A stretch of 64,000 bases of DNA from Methylovirgula ligni (GTDB lineage: Bacteria > Pseudomonadota > Alphaproteobacteria > Rhizobiales > Beijerinckiaceae). Position numbers and translations under genes: made by a program. Positions 52,217 through 62,036 of the stretch are shown here, one piece after another; position 1 is the stretch's first letter, and each line of letters opens with the position of its first letter. Where the stretch lies: positions 2,418,001 to 2,482,000 of the forward strand of contig NZ_CP025086.1 of NCBI RefSeq assembly GCF_004135935.1, read 5' to 3'. The notes beneath the pieces were generated by a model that did not search any database, was not told the DNA's origin, and saw nothing but the letters and a program-made list of their open reading frames with translations.

Positions 52217-52288
52217 TTTTCTGCTAAATGGCTTGTGACTGCCGCTATTTCGCGTACAAACGCCGCAGAATTTTTCACTAAAGGGATC

Positions 52289-53932
52289 ATGGGCATGAAC
52301 TTCCAACCCCACGGGATCAGCGACCGGGCTATTGAGGGACCGGCGTCCTATAAGAGCGAGGTTGAGGCGGCTGAGGCGCTCCTCAAGACCAAGGAGACCT
52401 GGAACGGCGTGAGCGCCGAAGCTGTGGCCCGCATGCGCTTGCAGAACCGCTTCAAGACCGGCCTGGATATCGCCCGCTACACCGCGGCGCTGATGCGGGC
52501 GGACATGGCCGCCTATGACGCGGACAGCTCGAAGTATACCCAGTCGCTCGGCGTCTGGCATGGCTTCATCGCCCAGCAGAAGATGATTTCGATCAAGAAG
52601 CATTTCGGCTCGACCGAGCGCCGCTATCTGTACCTCTCCGGCTGGATGATCGCCGCGCTCCGCTCCGAGTTCGGACCGCTGCCCGATCAGTCGATGCACG
52701 AGAAGACCTCGGTGCCGGCCTTGATCGCGGAACTCTACACCTTCCTGCGTCAGGCGGACTCCCGCGAACTGAATGATATCTTCCGCAGCCTCGACGCCGC
52801 CCGCAAGGACGGCGACAAGGCGAAGGAAAAGGCGCTGATCGAGAAGATCGACAATTTCCAGACGCATGTCGTGCCGATCATCGCCGATATCGATGCCGGC
52901 TTCGGCAATGCCGAGGCGACATATCTTCTTGCCAAGAAGATGATCGAGGCAGGCGCGTGCGCCCTGCAGATCGAAAACCAGGTTTCCGATGAAAAGCAGT
53001 GCGGCCACCAGGACGGGAAGGTGACTGTGCCGCACGAGGTCTTCCTGGCGAAGATCCGTGCCTGCCGTCACGCCTTCCTCGAACTCGGCGTCGAAGACGG
53101 CATCATCGTGACCCGCACCGATTCGCTCGGCGCTGGCCTCACGCAGCAGATTGCCGTGAGCCACACGCCTGGCGACCTCGGGGATCAGTACAACAGCTTC
53201 CTGGATTGCGAGGAAGTGTCGGCCGCCGATGCCCGCAACGGCGACGTCATCATCAACCGCAACGGCAAGCTGCTGCGTCCGAAGCGGCTGGCCAGCAACC
53301 TCTACCAGTTCCGTCCCGGCACCGGTGTGGATCGCTGCGTGCTCGACTGCATCACCTCGCTGCAGAACGGCGCCGACCTGCTGTGGATCGAGACCGAGAA
53401 GCCGCATATCGAGCAGATCGCCGAGATGGTCGATCGCATCCGCGAAGTGGTCCCGAACGCGAAGCTGACCTACAACAACTCGCCGTCCTTCAACTGGACG
53501 CTGAACTTCCGTTGGCAAGTCTACGACGCGATGAAGAAGGCCGGCAAGGATGTGAGCCAGTACAACCGCGCCGAGCTGATGAAGGCGGAATACGACAACA
53601 CGCCGCTGGCGATCGAGGCCGACGAGCGTATCCGGACCTTCCAGGCCGATTCAGCCAAGCGCGCCGGCATCTTCCACCATCTGATCACGCTGCCGACCTA
53701 TCACACGGCGGCTCTGTCGACCGATAATCTCGCGAAGGAATATTTTGGCGAGCAGGGCATGCTTGGATATGTGAAGAACGTTCAGCGTGCGGAGATTCGT
53801 CAGGGTATCGCCTGCGTCAGGCATCAGAACATGGCCGGGTCCGACATCGGCGACGATCACAAGGAATACTTCGCCGGCGAGGCGGCCCTGAAGGCCGGTG
53901 GCGCCCACAACACGATGAACCAGTTCGGCTAA
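52289..53932 (+). CDS. aceA: Isocitrate lyase
   Basis: A 547-residue isocitrate lyase of the longer subfamily known from Pseudomonas. The catalytic Cys238 lies in the KQCGH motif (residues 236-240), and VPIIADIDAGFGNAEATYLLA and IVTRTDSLGAGLT are conserved. It splits isocitrate to succinate and glyoxylate, the first step of the glyoxylate shunt for growth on C2 compounds and fatty acids. Malate synthase is not in this window. AAGGG precedes ATG 52289. A longer open frame starts at 52145 but has no conserved sequence. A clear terminator follows the stop. Confidence 0.96.
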   Translation: MGMNFQPHGISDRAIEGPASYKSEVEAAEALLKTKETWNGVSAEAVARMRLQNRFKTGLDIARYTAALMRADMAAYDADSSKYTQSLGVWHGFIAQQKMISIKKHFGSTERRYLYLSGWMIAALRSEFGPLPDQSMHEKTSVPALIAELYTFLRQADSRELNDIFRSLDAARKDGDKAKEKALIEKIDNFQTHVVPIIADIDAGFGNAEATYLLAKKMIEAGACALQIENQVSDEKQCGHQDGKVTVPHEVFLAKIRACRHAFLELGVEDGIIVTRTDSLGAGLTQQIAVSHTPGDLGDQYNSFLDCEEVSAADARNGDVIINRNGKLLRPKRLASNLYQFRPGTGVDRCVLDCITSLQNGADLLWIETEKPHIEQIAEMVDRIREVVPNAKLTYNNSPSFNWTLNFRWQVYDAMKKAGKDVSQYNRAELMKAEYDNTPLAIEADERIRTFQADSAKRAGIFHHLITLPTYHTAALSTDNLAKEYFGEQGMLGYVKNVQRAEIRQGIACVRHQNMAGSDIGDDHKEYFAGEAALKAGGAHNTMNQFG

Positions 53933-53964
53933 GGGCCGGTTCACCGCGAAATCGCTAAAACAGG

Positions 53965-54000
53965 AAGCGCCCCGAAACCAAATGTTTCGGGGCGCTTTTC
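53965..54000 (+). terminator. Rho-independent terminator after isocitrate lyase gene
   Basis: Bases 53965-53978 pair perfectly with 53984-53997 (14 pairs, with loop CAAAT), and T residues run from 53996 to 53999. It lies 32 bases after the isocitrate lyase stop. Confidence 0.93.
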
Positions 54001-54176
54001 TTCATATGATGTTGCCTGGAAGATTCGCGCCCTCGATGCGCCAATCATCTCCGTTCTCACGATACGCGTTAGCAAAACGCGATACTTCTCTCGATTTGTA
54101 AATACCATTACGCGCCGTGCGAGGACAGAATACAGCTATCGGCCGGAAGTTGCAGAAAGTGCCGCGGCAGATATAG

Positions 54177-54935
54177 CTAAAAGATTGGACCGTCACCGTC
54201 CGGAAATTCGCCGTTAACCCCCATGCACGGTCCTTGGCATTCGTAACGGTCGCCGACGAAAACAAGCGTCTTTGCGAAGCATTTCGGACAGACAAGTGGC
54301 TCTAGCTTTGAGGTGCTTGGCGGCCGGCCAACATTTCTAAGCTCATCGGCGAGCGAACGGAAAGCGGCTGCAATTTTTGGGCGGCTTCGTCGCTTTGACT
54401 CGCGCTCCCAACGAACATCGGCGGCTTCGCCACTGAGGAGATAACGCGAAAGATCGTCTGCGCATTCTACACAGGCCGCCATCGCATCTGTAACGAGGTA
54501 GATTGATGCGAAAAAGTTGGCCTGCCGTTCGACGGAGACAAAGGAGTCCACCATTCGCCGGACGTTCTGTTGACGCGCGCGCGCGAGGGGTGCGCTGTTT
54601 CGATGTAAGACACCATGCCCGAGTTCGTGCGCCGCAGTGAAGCGGGCGCGGCGATCAAGTTGTTCAATACGGTTGTTCGTCGTGCGAGAGAAGCGCAGTC
54701 GAACGCACGACTCCGTTATAAGCGTGTGAGCCTCGTCGCCACCGAGTTCTTCATCCGGAACTACAACTCGCTCAAGCCTTTTTGTGCCGAAACGAGTGAG
54801 AAGAGTGTCGCATTCAAGGATTGCCATTAAGTTAGGTATATCAAGGTCGTTTAGCCCTTGCGATCGACGTAACTCGATTGCGTAACGCGCAATCTCGTCG
54901 TTTGATAGCGGATCACCCGAAAAGTTGGTGCTCAT
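54177..54935 (-). CDS. ImmA/IrrE family metallo-endopeptidase with C-terminal zinc-ribbon-like motif
   Basis: A 252-residue protein. The HEXXH zinc site is HELGH in ARFTAAHELGHGVLHRN (~residue 110), typical of ImmA/IrrE proteases that cleave Xre-type repressors. The C-terminal part has CPKC and C..PC groups (LVCPKCFAKTLVFVGDRYEC) that look like a small zinc ribbon. No partner Xre gene is seen nearby. The stretch 54002-54935 has lower G+C by eye than its neighbours, which hints at transfer. ATG 54935 is chosen; 54956 is possible. Confidence 0.8.
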   Translation of the reverse strand: MSTNFSGDPLSNDEIARYAIELRRSQGLNDLDIPNLMAILECDTLLTRFGTKRLERVVVPDEELGGDEAHTLITESCVRLRFSRTTNNRIEQLDRRARFTAAHELGHGVLHRNSAPLARARQQNVRRMVDSFVSVERQANFFASIYLVTDAMAACVECADDLSRYLLSGEAADVRWERESKRRSRPKIAAAFRSLADELRNVGRPPSTSKLEPLVCPKCFAKTLVFVGDRYECQGPCMGVNGEFPDGDGPIF

Positions 54936-55007
54936 AGACTGGCCTGATGCGGCCACCGGCGCCCCAGGCCGATGGCGTTCTCCTCGAGGAATTTAAAGAC
55001 TCGAAAC

Positions 55008-58000
55008 TCACGAGCACCCCGTCGTCGCGCCGCAGGTGTCGCACTTCAGGCACGTGCCGTTCCTGACCAAAGTGAAGTTATTGCACTCGGGGCAGGCTTC
55101 GCCGGTATAGCCCTTCATCCGCGCTTCGTTGCGGCGATCCGCGACGGTGGTCTGCTCGGAAGATACCGACCAGTCGAGCGCGCCGAGTTCGGCCTCGATC
55201 TCGTTTTCGAGATTCTTCTTCAGCGCCGTCGTCTGGCCGCCCGCCGCGCTCTGCACCAGCATCAGCTTGTCGGCCTTGTTGCGCACAAAACCTTTCGAGA
55301 CGAAATTCGACGTCGCGGACGCGCCTTGCGGTGCGCGGCTCTGTGCCTCGCCGCCGCCCAGCACGTCATGGCCGATGTCGCTCGGGTCGATATGGGCGAG
55401 ATCGGTGCGGCCGAGGTAGGAGATCGCGAGTTCGCGGAACACATAGTCGATGATCGAGGTCGCGTTCTTGATCGCGTCATTGCCTTGCACGAGGCCCGCC
55501 GGTTCGAACCGGGTGAAGGTGAAGGCATCGACATATTCGTCGAGCGGCACGCCATATTGCAGGCCGACCGAGATGGCGATGGCGAAATTGTTCATCAGCG
55601 AGCGGAAGGCGGCGCCCTCCTTGTGCATGTCGATGAAGATTTCGCCGAGCCGCCCGTCCTGATATTCGCCGGTGCGCAGATAGACCTTGTGGCCGCCGAC
55701 GACAGCCTTCTGCGTATAGCCCTTGCGCCGGTCGGGCAGACGCTCGCGCTCGCGGTCATGCACGATCTTCTCGACGATGCGCTCGACGATCTTTTCGGCA
55801 ACGACCGTCGCCCGCGCCGGAGCATTGGCGGCGACGAGAGCCTCGACATTATCGTCTTCCTCGTCCTCATCCTCGATCAACTGGCTGTTGAGCGGTTGCG
55901 AAAGCTTGGAGCCGTCGCGATAGAGGGCGTTGGCCTTCAGCGCGAGGCGCCAGGAGAGCGTGTAAGCCTCCTTGCAATCCTCCACCGTCGCATCGTTCGG
56001 CATGTTGATCGTCTTCGAGATCGCGCCGGAGATGAAGGGCTGCGCCGCCGCCATCATGCGGATGTGGCTTTCGACCGAGAGATAGCGCTTGCCGATCCGC
56101 CCGCAGGGATTGGCGCAATCGAAGACGGCATAATGCTCGGGCTTCAGATGCGGCGCGCCTTCTACTGTCATCGCGCCGCAGACATGAATATTCGCGGCTT
56201 CGACATCGGCCTTGGAGAAGCCGAGGAAGGCGAGCAGGTCGAACGCCGGATCGTCGAGCTTGTCTTCCGGCACCTTGAGGGTGTTGACGAGAAAGTCGGC
56301 ACCGAGCGTCCATTTGTTGAAGACGAACTTGATGTCGAAGGCCGAGGCCAGCGTCTTCTCAAGCTCATCGATCTTGGCGTCGGTGAAGCCCTTGGCCTTG
56401 AGGCTGGGCGGGTTGATCGCCGGCGCCTGGCGCAGCGAGGCGTGGCCGACCGCATAGACCTCGATTTCGGCGATCTCGGATTCGCGATACCCGAGCGCGC
56501 GCAGGCCCTCCGGCACGGCGCGGTTGATGATCTTGAAATAGCCGCCGCCGGCGAGCTTCTTGAACTTCACCAGCGCGAAATCGGGCTCGATGCCGGTGGT
56601 GTCGCAATCCATCACGAGGCCGATCGTGCCGGTCGGCGCGACGACCGAGACCTGCGCATTGCGATAGCCCGATTGCTCGCCCAGCGTCACCGCCTTGTTC
56701 CAGGCGGCGACGGCATGTTCGCCCAGCGCGGGCTGCGGCAAAGCTGCGTGATCGAGCGGAACCGGCGCGGTCGCGAGCTTCTCATAGCCGGCAGCCTCGC
56801 CTAGCGCGGCGCGGCGATGGTTGCGCATGACGCGCAGCATGGCGTCCTTGTTCTCCGCATAATTGGCGAAAGGCCCCCGTTCCCGCGCGATCTCGGCCGA
56901 GGTCGCATAGGCGACGCCGGTCATGATCGCGGAGAGCGCGGCGCCGATGGCGCGGCCTTCGTCCGAATCATAGGCGAGGCCCGAGGACATCAGCAGGCCG
57001 CCGATGTTGGCGTAGCCGAGGCCCAGCGTGCGGTATTCATAAGAGAGGCGGGCGATCTCCTTCGACGGGAATTGCGCCATCAGCACCGAGATTTCGAGCA
57101 CGATGGTCCACAGCCGCACCGCATGCTCGTAGGATTCGATGTCGAACTGCTTGGTCTGCGGATCGCGGAACGGCAACAGGTTCAGCGAGGCGAGATTGCA
57201 GGCCGTATCGTCGAGGAACATATATTCGGAGCAGGGATTCGACGCGACGATCGGGCCCGCGGCCGGGCAAGTGTGCCAGTCGTTGATCGTCGTGTGATAT
57301 TGCAGGCCGGGATCGGCGGAGGCCCAGGCGGCATAGCCGATCTTCTCCCACAGATCGCGCGCCTTCAGCGTCTTGTGAACCTTGCCGTCGGTGCGGCGGA
57401 TCAGCGTCCAGTCGCCGCCAGCCTCGACCGAGCGCAGGAAGTCATCGGTGACGCGCACCGAATTGTTCGAGTTCTGGCCGGAGACGGTGAGATAGGCTTC
57501 CGAATCCCAATCGGTCGTATAGGTGTCGAAGGCGATGTCCTTATAACCCTGGCGGGCGAACTGGATGATCTTCTTGATCATGCTGTCCGGCACGGACGCC
57601 TTGCGCGCGAGCTTGATCTCGCGCTTCAGCGCCGGGTTCTTCTCCGGCTCGAAGCAATCGCCGTTCGGGCCTTCGCAATTGACGCAGGCGCGCAGGATCG
57701 CCTTCAGCGCCTTCTTGACGATCTTGGAGCCGGCGACGAGCGCGGCGACCTTCTCTTCTTCCTTCACTTTCCAGTCGATATAGGCCTCGATATCGGGGTG
57801 ATCGACATCGACGACCACCATCTTGGCGGCGCGGCGCGTCGTGCCGCCCGACTTGATCGCGCCGGCGGCGCGGTCGCCGATCTTGAGGAAGGACATGAGG
57901 CCGGAGGATTTGCCGCCGCCCGAAAGCTTCTCGCTCTCGCCGCGCAGCTTGGAGAAATTCGAGCCGGTGCCGGAGCCGTATTTGAACAGCCGCGCCTCGC

Positions 58001-58658
58001 GCACCCATAGATCCATGATGCCGCCCTCGTTGACGAGATCATCGGCGACGGACTGGATGAAGCAGGCATGCGGCTGCGGATGCTCGTAAGCCGACTTCGA
58101 CTTCACGAGCTTGGCGGTTTCGAAATCGACGTAATAATGGCCCTGGCTCGGGCCGTTGATGCCATAGGCCCAATGCAGGCCGGTGTTGAACCATTGCGGC
58201 GAATTGGGCGCGGCGATCTGCTTGGCCAGCATGAAGCGCAATTCGTCATAGAAGGCGCGGGCATCGGCTTCGGTGTCGAAATATTTGCCCTTCCAGCCCC
58301 AATAGGTCCAGGCGCCGGCGAGCCGGTCGAAGACCTGGCGGGCGGAGATTTCGGAACCGAATCGCTCGGCCTTTGGCAGCTCTTCCAGCGCCTCCTCGTC
58401 GGCGGCATGGCGCCAGAGGAATTCGGGAATGTTGGGTTCTTCGACCGGCTTCAGCTTCGCCGGGACGCCGGCCTTGCGGAAATATTTCTGCGCCAGCACA
58501 TCGGCCGCAACCTGGCTCCAGGCCGCCGGCACGTCGATGCCGTCGAGGGCGAAGACGGTCGAGCCGTCCGGATTGCGGATCTCGCTGCGGGTCGTGCGAA
58601 ATTCGATCGCTGCGTAGGGCGATTGGTTCTCAGTCGTATAACGACGCTCGATTCGCAT
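55008..58658 (-). CDS. nrdJ: Vitamin B12-dependent ribonucleoside-diphosphate reductase (class II)
   Basis: A 1216-residue class II reductase, which makes deoxyribonucleotides with adenosylcobalamin and needs no oxygen. Signatures include [40 protein letters not shown] with the catalytic cysteine, and [20 protein letters not shown]. The C-terminus has redox cysteines and a zinc-ribbon-like [19 protein letters not shown], ending TTGCS. The open frame runs on to 59420, but the N-terminus [15 protein letters not shown] at 58658 fits the family. No B12 riboswitch or clear NrdR box was found upstream. Confidence 0.95.
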   Translation of the reverse strand: MRIERRYTTENQSPYAAIEFRTTRSEIRNPDGSTVFALDGIDVPAAWSQVAADVLAQKYFRKAGVPAKLKPVEEPNIPEFLWRHAADEEALEELPKAERFGSEISARQVFDRLAGAWTYWGWKGKYFDTEADARAFYDELRFMLAKQIAAPNSPQWFNTGLHWAYGINGPSQGHYYVDFETAKLVKSKSAYEHPQPHACFIQSVADDLVNEGGIMDLWVREARLFKYGSGTGSNFSKLRGESEKLSGGGKSSGLMSFLKIGDRAAGAIKSGGTTRRAAKMVVVDVDHPDIEAYIDWKVKEEEKVAALVAGSKIVKKALKAILRACVNCEGPNGDCFEPEKNPALKREIKLARKASVPDSMIKKIIQFARQGYKDIAFDTYTTDWDSEAYLTVSGQNSNNSVRVTDDFLRSVEAGGDWTLIRRTDGKVHKTLKARDLWEKIGYAAWASADPGLQYHTTINDWHTCPAAGPIVASNPCSEYMFLDDTACNLASLNLLPFRDPQTKQFDIESYEHAVRLWTIVLEISVLMAQFPSKEIARLSYEYRTLGLGYANIGGLLMSSGLAYDSDEGRAIGAALSAIMTGVAYATSAEIARERGPFANYAENKDAMLRVMRNHRRAALGEAAGYEKLATAPVPLDHAALPQPALGEHAVAAWNKAVTLGEQSGYRNAQVSVVAPTGTIGLVMDCDTTGIEPDFALVKFKKLAGGGYFKIINRAVPEGLRALGYRESEIAEIEVYAVGHASLRQAPAINPPSLKAKGFTDAKIDELEKTLASAFDIKFVFNKWTLGADFLVNTLKVPEDKLDDPAFDLLAFLGFSKADVEAANIHVCGAMTVEGAPHLKPEHYAVFDCANPCGRIGKRYLSVESHIRMMAAAQPFISGAISKTINMPNDATVEDCKEAYTLSWRLALKANALYRDGSKLSQPLNSQLIEDEDEEDDNVEALVAANAPARATVVAEKIVERIVEKIVHDRERERLPDRRKGYTQKAVVGGHKVYLRTGEYQDGRLGEIFIDMHKEGAAFRSLMNNFAIAISVGLQYGVPLDEYVDAFTFTRFEPAGLVQGNDAIKNATSIIDYVFRELAISYLGRTDLAHIDPSDIGHDVLGGGEAQSRAPQGASATSNFVSKGFVRNKADKLMLVQSAAGGQTTALKKNLENEIEAELGALDWSVSSEQTTVADRRNEARMKGYTGEACPECNNFTLVRNGTCLKCDTCGATTGCS

Positions 58659-59084
58659 GTTTTCTGGCCCCGAATGATGAAGATAGTGCCCCACGCAGGA
58701 GGTTTCCCGTCCCGCGCCCTTTAGATCGTAACGCGGGAGCCGTCCGACTCGCGCGCTTCTGAATAAGCCTAAGCCTAGTAGGCGGGCGAAGCCTAGATAC
58801 AAAATGTTGTGCAAAGCGTTAAAATTCAAGACCGCGACGGCAGGCTGATCTTGACCCCGAGAGGGGTGCGCCGCAACCGTCAGCGGCGCTTTTCCGCCGC
58901 CCATCCGCGCTATCCCCACCATCAACAGGCGGGGGCCGGACTCATCCACAGACTCGGGCCTCGAAATACGAGAATCAGCCGCCAAACGTGGGCGAAGCTT
59001 GCGCGTATTAGAATTGCTTGCGTGTGGACAATTGCTGCGCGATCGGCATATTTGCGGCGCAGCACGGCTTATGGGACCGACCTC
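58659..59084. other. Divergent region between nrdJ and the complex I gene, with a terminator-like hairpin
   Basis: This 426-base region holds the promoters of nrdJ and the NDUFA12-like gene; I recognise no protein gene in it. A GCGCCGC/GCGGCGC hairpin (58868-58874 with 58883-58889) followed by TTTT looks like a plus-strand terminator although no plus-strand gene precedes it. Three AAGCCTA copies lie near 58766-58797. The stretch ACAAAATGTTGT near 58800 only weakly resembles an NrdR site. Confidence 0.4.
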
Positions 59085-59486
59085 ATGGTGTGGCTCACGC
59101 GTATCTTCACCTGGTGGCAAGGCGCCACGCTCAACACGCTCTTCTATACCTGGCGCAAGGGTGAGCTGGTCGGCCAGGACGAATTCGGCAACCGCTATTA
59201 TCGGGCGCGGGGCGGGGCGATCGATCCGACGCTGGGCTTCCAGCGCCGCTGGGTGATCTACAACGGCTACGCGGAAGGCTCGGCGACGCCGACGGGCTGG
59301 TATGGCTGGCTGCACCATACGACCGATATCGCGCCGCCCGACGACAATTATAAGCCGCGCGACTGGCAGTTGCCCTACGAGCCGAATCTTACAGGGACGC
59401 CGCAGGCCTGGCGGCCGCAAGGCTCGACGCTGGCAACAGGCGTACGCCCCGCCGCGACGGGCGATTACGAAGCCTGGACGCCATAA
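59085..59486 (+). CDS. NADH:ubiquinone oxidoreductase NDUFA12-like subunit (17.2 kDa)
   Basis: A 133-residue complex I accessory subunit shared by alphaproteobacteria and mitochondria. Conserved parts include [40 protein letters not shown] and the C-terminal [12 protein letters not shown]. It binds the peripheral arm of complex I at the inner face of the membrane. ATG 59085 is chosen; the open frame upstream to 58809 is unconserved. The gene stands alone, as is usual for this subunit. It is a good marker of an alphaproteobacterial host. Confidence 0.93.
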   Translation: MVWLTRIFTWWQGATLNTLFYTWRKGELVGQDEFGNRYYRARGGAIDPTLGFQRRWVIYNGYAEGSATPTGWYGWLHHTTDIAPPDDNYKPRDWQLPYEPNLTGTPQAWRPQGSTLATGVRPAATGDYEAWTP

Positions 59487-59518
59487 CGCCCGGCTATAGA
59501 TGACCGGGGCAGGCTGGC

Positions 59519-60172
59519 TTAACCGATCTTCGGCACCTGCAGCGGCGCGAAATCCTGATGTGAATCGTCGAGCCTTGTCCGGTTGCCGGCGACATGCACG
59601 CGCCCGGTTGCAACGGCGGCCAGCGCGGCCGGATAGATGACATGCTCCTGCGCGAGCACCCGCGCGGCGAGCGTATCCGGTGTATCGTCGTTCAGCACGG
59701 CGACAGCGGCCTGGGCGATGATCGGGCCTTCATCCATTTCCGGCACGACGAAATGCACGGTACAGCCGTGGATTTTCACGCCGTCGGCGAGCGCCCGCTC
59801 ATGGGTATGCAGGCCGCGATAGGCGGGCAGCAGGGCCGGGTGGATGTTGAGCAGCCTGCCGTCCCAGGCGCGGACGAAACCCGGCGTCAGCAGCCGCATG
59901 AAGCCGGCAAGGCAGATCAATTCGATTCGGTGCAGATCGAGCAGAATTTGCACCGACTTTTCGAATTCCATGCGGCCGGCGTAGATCTTGTGGTCGACGG
60001 CGGCAGTCTGAACACCGAGCGCCCGCGCGTAGGCAAGCCCTTCCGCCTCGGGCCGGTTGGAGAGGACAAGGGCGATTTCAGCCGGATAATCCGGCGCCCG
60101 CGCCGCTTCGACCAGGCTGCGCATGTTCGAGCCGCGACCTGAAATAAAGATCGCCGCGCGCCGGCGGCTCAC
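59519..60172 (-). CDS. purN: Phosphoribosylglycinamide formyltransferase
   Basis: A 217-residue GAR transformylase (de novo purine synthesis step 3) using 10-formyltetrahydrofolate. It has [15 protein letters not shown], the catalytic [20 protein letters not shown] (with the His and downstream Asp in [10 protein letters not shown]). The GTG at 60172 overlaps the stop of purM (GTGA), which fixes the start; the open frame further upstream is an artefact of overlap. purM-purN is the normal order. Confidence 0.95.
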   Translation of the reverse strand: MSRRRAAIFISGRGSNMRSLVEAARAPDYPAEIALVLSNRPEAEGLAYARALGVQTAAVDHKIYAGRMEFEKSVQILLDLHRIELICLAGFMRLLTPGFVRAWDGRLLNIHPALLPAYRGLHTHERALADGVKIHGCTVHFVVPEMDEGPIIAQAAVAVLNDDTPDTLAARVLAQEHVIYPAALAAVATGRVHVAGNRTRLDDSHQDFAPLQVPKIG

Positions 60173-61254
60173 AGCGCCAGCCGCCCGGTCGTGATGACGC
60201 GCAGACCAGTCGCGGCCGTGACGACTTCGCCGATTCGCACCGGCTCTTCGCCCGCCGCGCGCAAGGCCGCGGCCACGGCGTCCGCCGAATCGGCTGCGGC
60301 AATCACCGCCATGCCGATTCCGCAATTGAAGGTGCGCAACATCTCGGCTTCAGCCACCGGCCCTTCCGCGGCGAGCCAGCGGAAAACCGGCGGCACCGGT
60401 ATGGCCGGCAGATCGAGCCGGATTCCGAGCCCATTCGGCAGTATGCGCGGCAGGTTGTCGGGAAAGCCGCCGCCGGTGATATGCGCCAGCGCCTTGATCG
60501 GCGCGCCGGCACGCAGCGCCTGAAGAATCTGGCGGACATAGATCCGGGTCGGCGTCAGCAGGGCTTCGGCGAGCGAGATCTGCGAGGCGAAAGGGGCGGG
60601 TCCATCAAGCGCCAGCCCGGCGTCGGCCACGATCCGCCGCACCAGTGAAAATCCATTCGAATGCAGGCCGGAGGAACTGAGCCCGAGGACGATGTCGCCG
60701 GCGGCGACGTCCGGCCGCGGCAGCAGCCGCCCGCGCTCGGCGGCGCCGACCGCAAAGCCCGCCAGATCATAATCCCGGCCGGCATAAAGACCCGGCATTT
60801 CCGCGGTCTCGCCGCCGATCAGCGCAGCGCCCGCCTCGCGGCAGCCCTGCGCGATGCCGGCGACGATCTCGGCCCCGACGTCGGCGTCGAGATGGCCGGT
60901 CGCGTAATAATCGAGGAAGAACAGCGGCTCGGCGCCCTGGACGATCAGATCGTTGACGCACATCGCGACGAGATCGATGCCGATCGAATGGTGGATGTTG
61001 CTCTCGACCGCGAGCTTGACCTTCGAGCCGACGCCGTCATTCGCCGCGACGAGGATGGGATCGCTGAAACCCGCTGCCTTGAGATCGAACAGACCGCCGA
61101 AGCCGCCGATTTCGGCGTCGGCGCCGGGACGCCGCGTCCCCCGCACCAGAGGCTTGATTTTTTCGACCATCGCATTGCCGGCATCGATATCGACGCCTGC
61201 ATCGGCATAAGTCAGCGGCCGCCGCCCGATCCAATTGTCCTTTTTCGATGCCAT
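60169..61254 (-). CDS. purM: Phosphoribosylformylglycinamidine cyclo-ligase (AIR synthetase)
   Basis: A 361-residue AIR synthetase, step 5 of purine synthesis. Conserved parts are [13 protein letters not shown] near the start, [53 protein letters not shown] and the C-terminal [10 protein letters not shown]. It converts FGAM and ATP to AIR. The stop overlaps the GTG start of purN by four bases, so the two are translationally coupled. Confidence 0.97.
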   Translation of the reverse strand: MASKKDNWIGRRPLTYADAGVDIDAGNAMVEKIKPLVRGTRRPGADAEIGGFGGLFDLKAAGFSDPILVAANDGVGSKVKLAVESNIHHSIGIDLVAMCVNDLIVQGAEPLFFLDYYATGHLDADVGAEIVAGIAQGCREAGAALIGGETAEMPGLYAGRDYDLAGFAVGAAERGRLLPRPDVAAGDIVLGLSSSGLHSNGFSLVRRIVADAGLALDGPAPFASQISLAEALLTPTRIYVRQILQALRAGAPIKALAHITGGGFPDNLPRILPNGLGIRLDLPAIPVPPVFRWLAAEGPVAEAEMLRTFNCGIGMAVIAAADSADAVAAALRAAGEEPVRIGEVVTAATGLRVITTGRLAL

Positions 61255-61453
61255 CTCTGCCCCGTCCTGATGGCAGCCCTAACCTGTCGCCCCGGACATA
61301 TCAAGCACTTGGAAGCAACACATGCCGGGCGAAAGCGTGAGGTGGTTTCCCGCCCGCTCGCCTTGCAAATTGCGTAGATTTTACCGCCTTATCCCGCACC
61401 GGATAATGACATTAAGTTGCGCCAATACGAGTCGCACGCTTTTTCGGAGGATC

Positions 61454-61996
61454 ATGACCACTTACACCAGTCTGCCTAATCTCATCACGCTGGCGCGGCT
61501 TTGTCTCGTGCCCATCGTCATCGCGATGATTTCCGCCGGCCGCTGGACCGAAGCCTGCCTGATTTTCATCGCCGCGGGCATTTCCGACGCCATCGATGGC
61601 TGGCTGGCCAAAACCTTCAACCTGCAGACGGAACTTGGCGCCTATCTCGATCCGCTCGCCGACAAGGCGCTGCTCATTTCCATCTATGTCGCGCTGGCGG
61701 TCTTCGGCGCCGTCCCGTCGTGGCTCACGATTCTCGTCGTCGCGCGCGACGTCATGATCATCGGCGCGTTCATGATTTCGTGGCTGATGAACAAGCCGGT
61801 AGCGATCCACCCGCTTTGGATTTCCAAAGCGAATACGACGGCGCAGATCGGCTTCGCGGCGGCGGTGCTTGGCGCCAAGGCATTCCAGTTTACCTTGGGG
61901 CCGCTGTTTCTGGTCTGCACCCTTGCCGTCGCGGCATTGACGCTGGCCTCTCTGGCAGCCTATCTGGCTGGGTGGGCGAGACACATGAGCCTGTGA
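61454..61996 (+). CDS. CDP-alcohol phosphatidyltransferase family protein
   Basis: A 180-residue membrane enzyme with about five helices. The CDP-alcohol signature reads DAIDGWLAKTFNLQTELGAY followed by LDPLADK, where Lys replaces the usual Arg after Ala. It is likely a phospholipid head-group transferase of the PgsA or related type. The start at 61454 has GGAGG three bases upstream. It precedes the AI-2E-family permease gene by 40 bases; that neighbourhood, with hdaA, is common in Hyphomicrobiales. Confidence 0.88.
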   Translation: MTTYTSLPNLITLARLCLVPIVIAMISAGRWTEACLIFIAAGISDAIDGWLAKTFNLQTELGAYLDPLADKALLISIYVALAVFGAVPSWLTILVVARDVMIIGAFMISWLMNKPVAIHPLWISKANTTAQIGFAAAVLGAKAFQFTLGPLFLVCTLAVAALTLASLAAYLAGWARHMSL

Positions 61997-62036
61997 GGCA
62001 TCGTTACAGGTTTTAAGACGTGGTGAGGTCGTTCTC

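Noticed and set aside
54002-54295. 97-codon minus-strand frame downstream of the ImmA/IrrE gene
   Set aside because: It overlaps the protease gene by about 120 bases and lacks a domain or a ribosome-binding site; the end looks somewhat protein-like, so a decayed gene cannot be excluded.
58659-59084. Cobalamin riboswitch or NrdR box upstream of nrdJ
   Set aside because: No B12-box-like sequence was seen, and the best NrdR-like stretch matches only part of the consensus.
58659-59420. N-terminal extension of the ribonucleotide reductase
   Set aside because: The extra ~250 codons have no similarity to the family and cover the opposite-strand NDUFA12-like gene.
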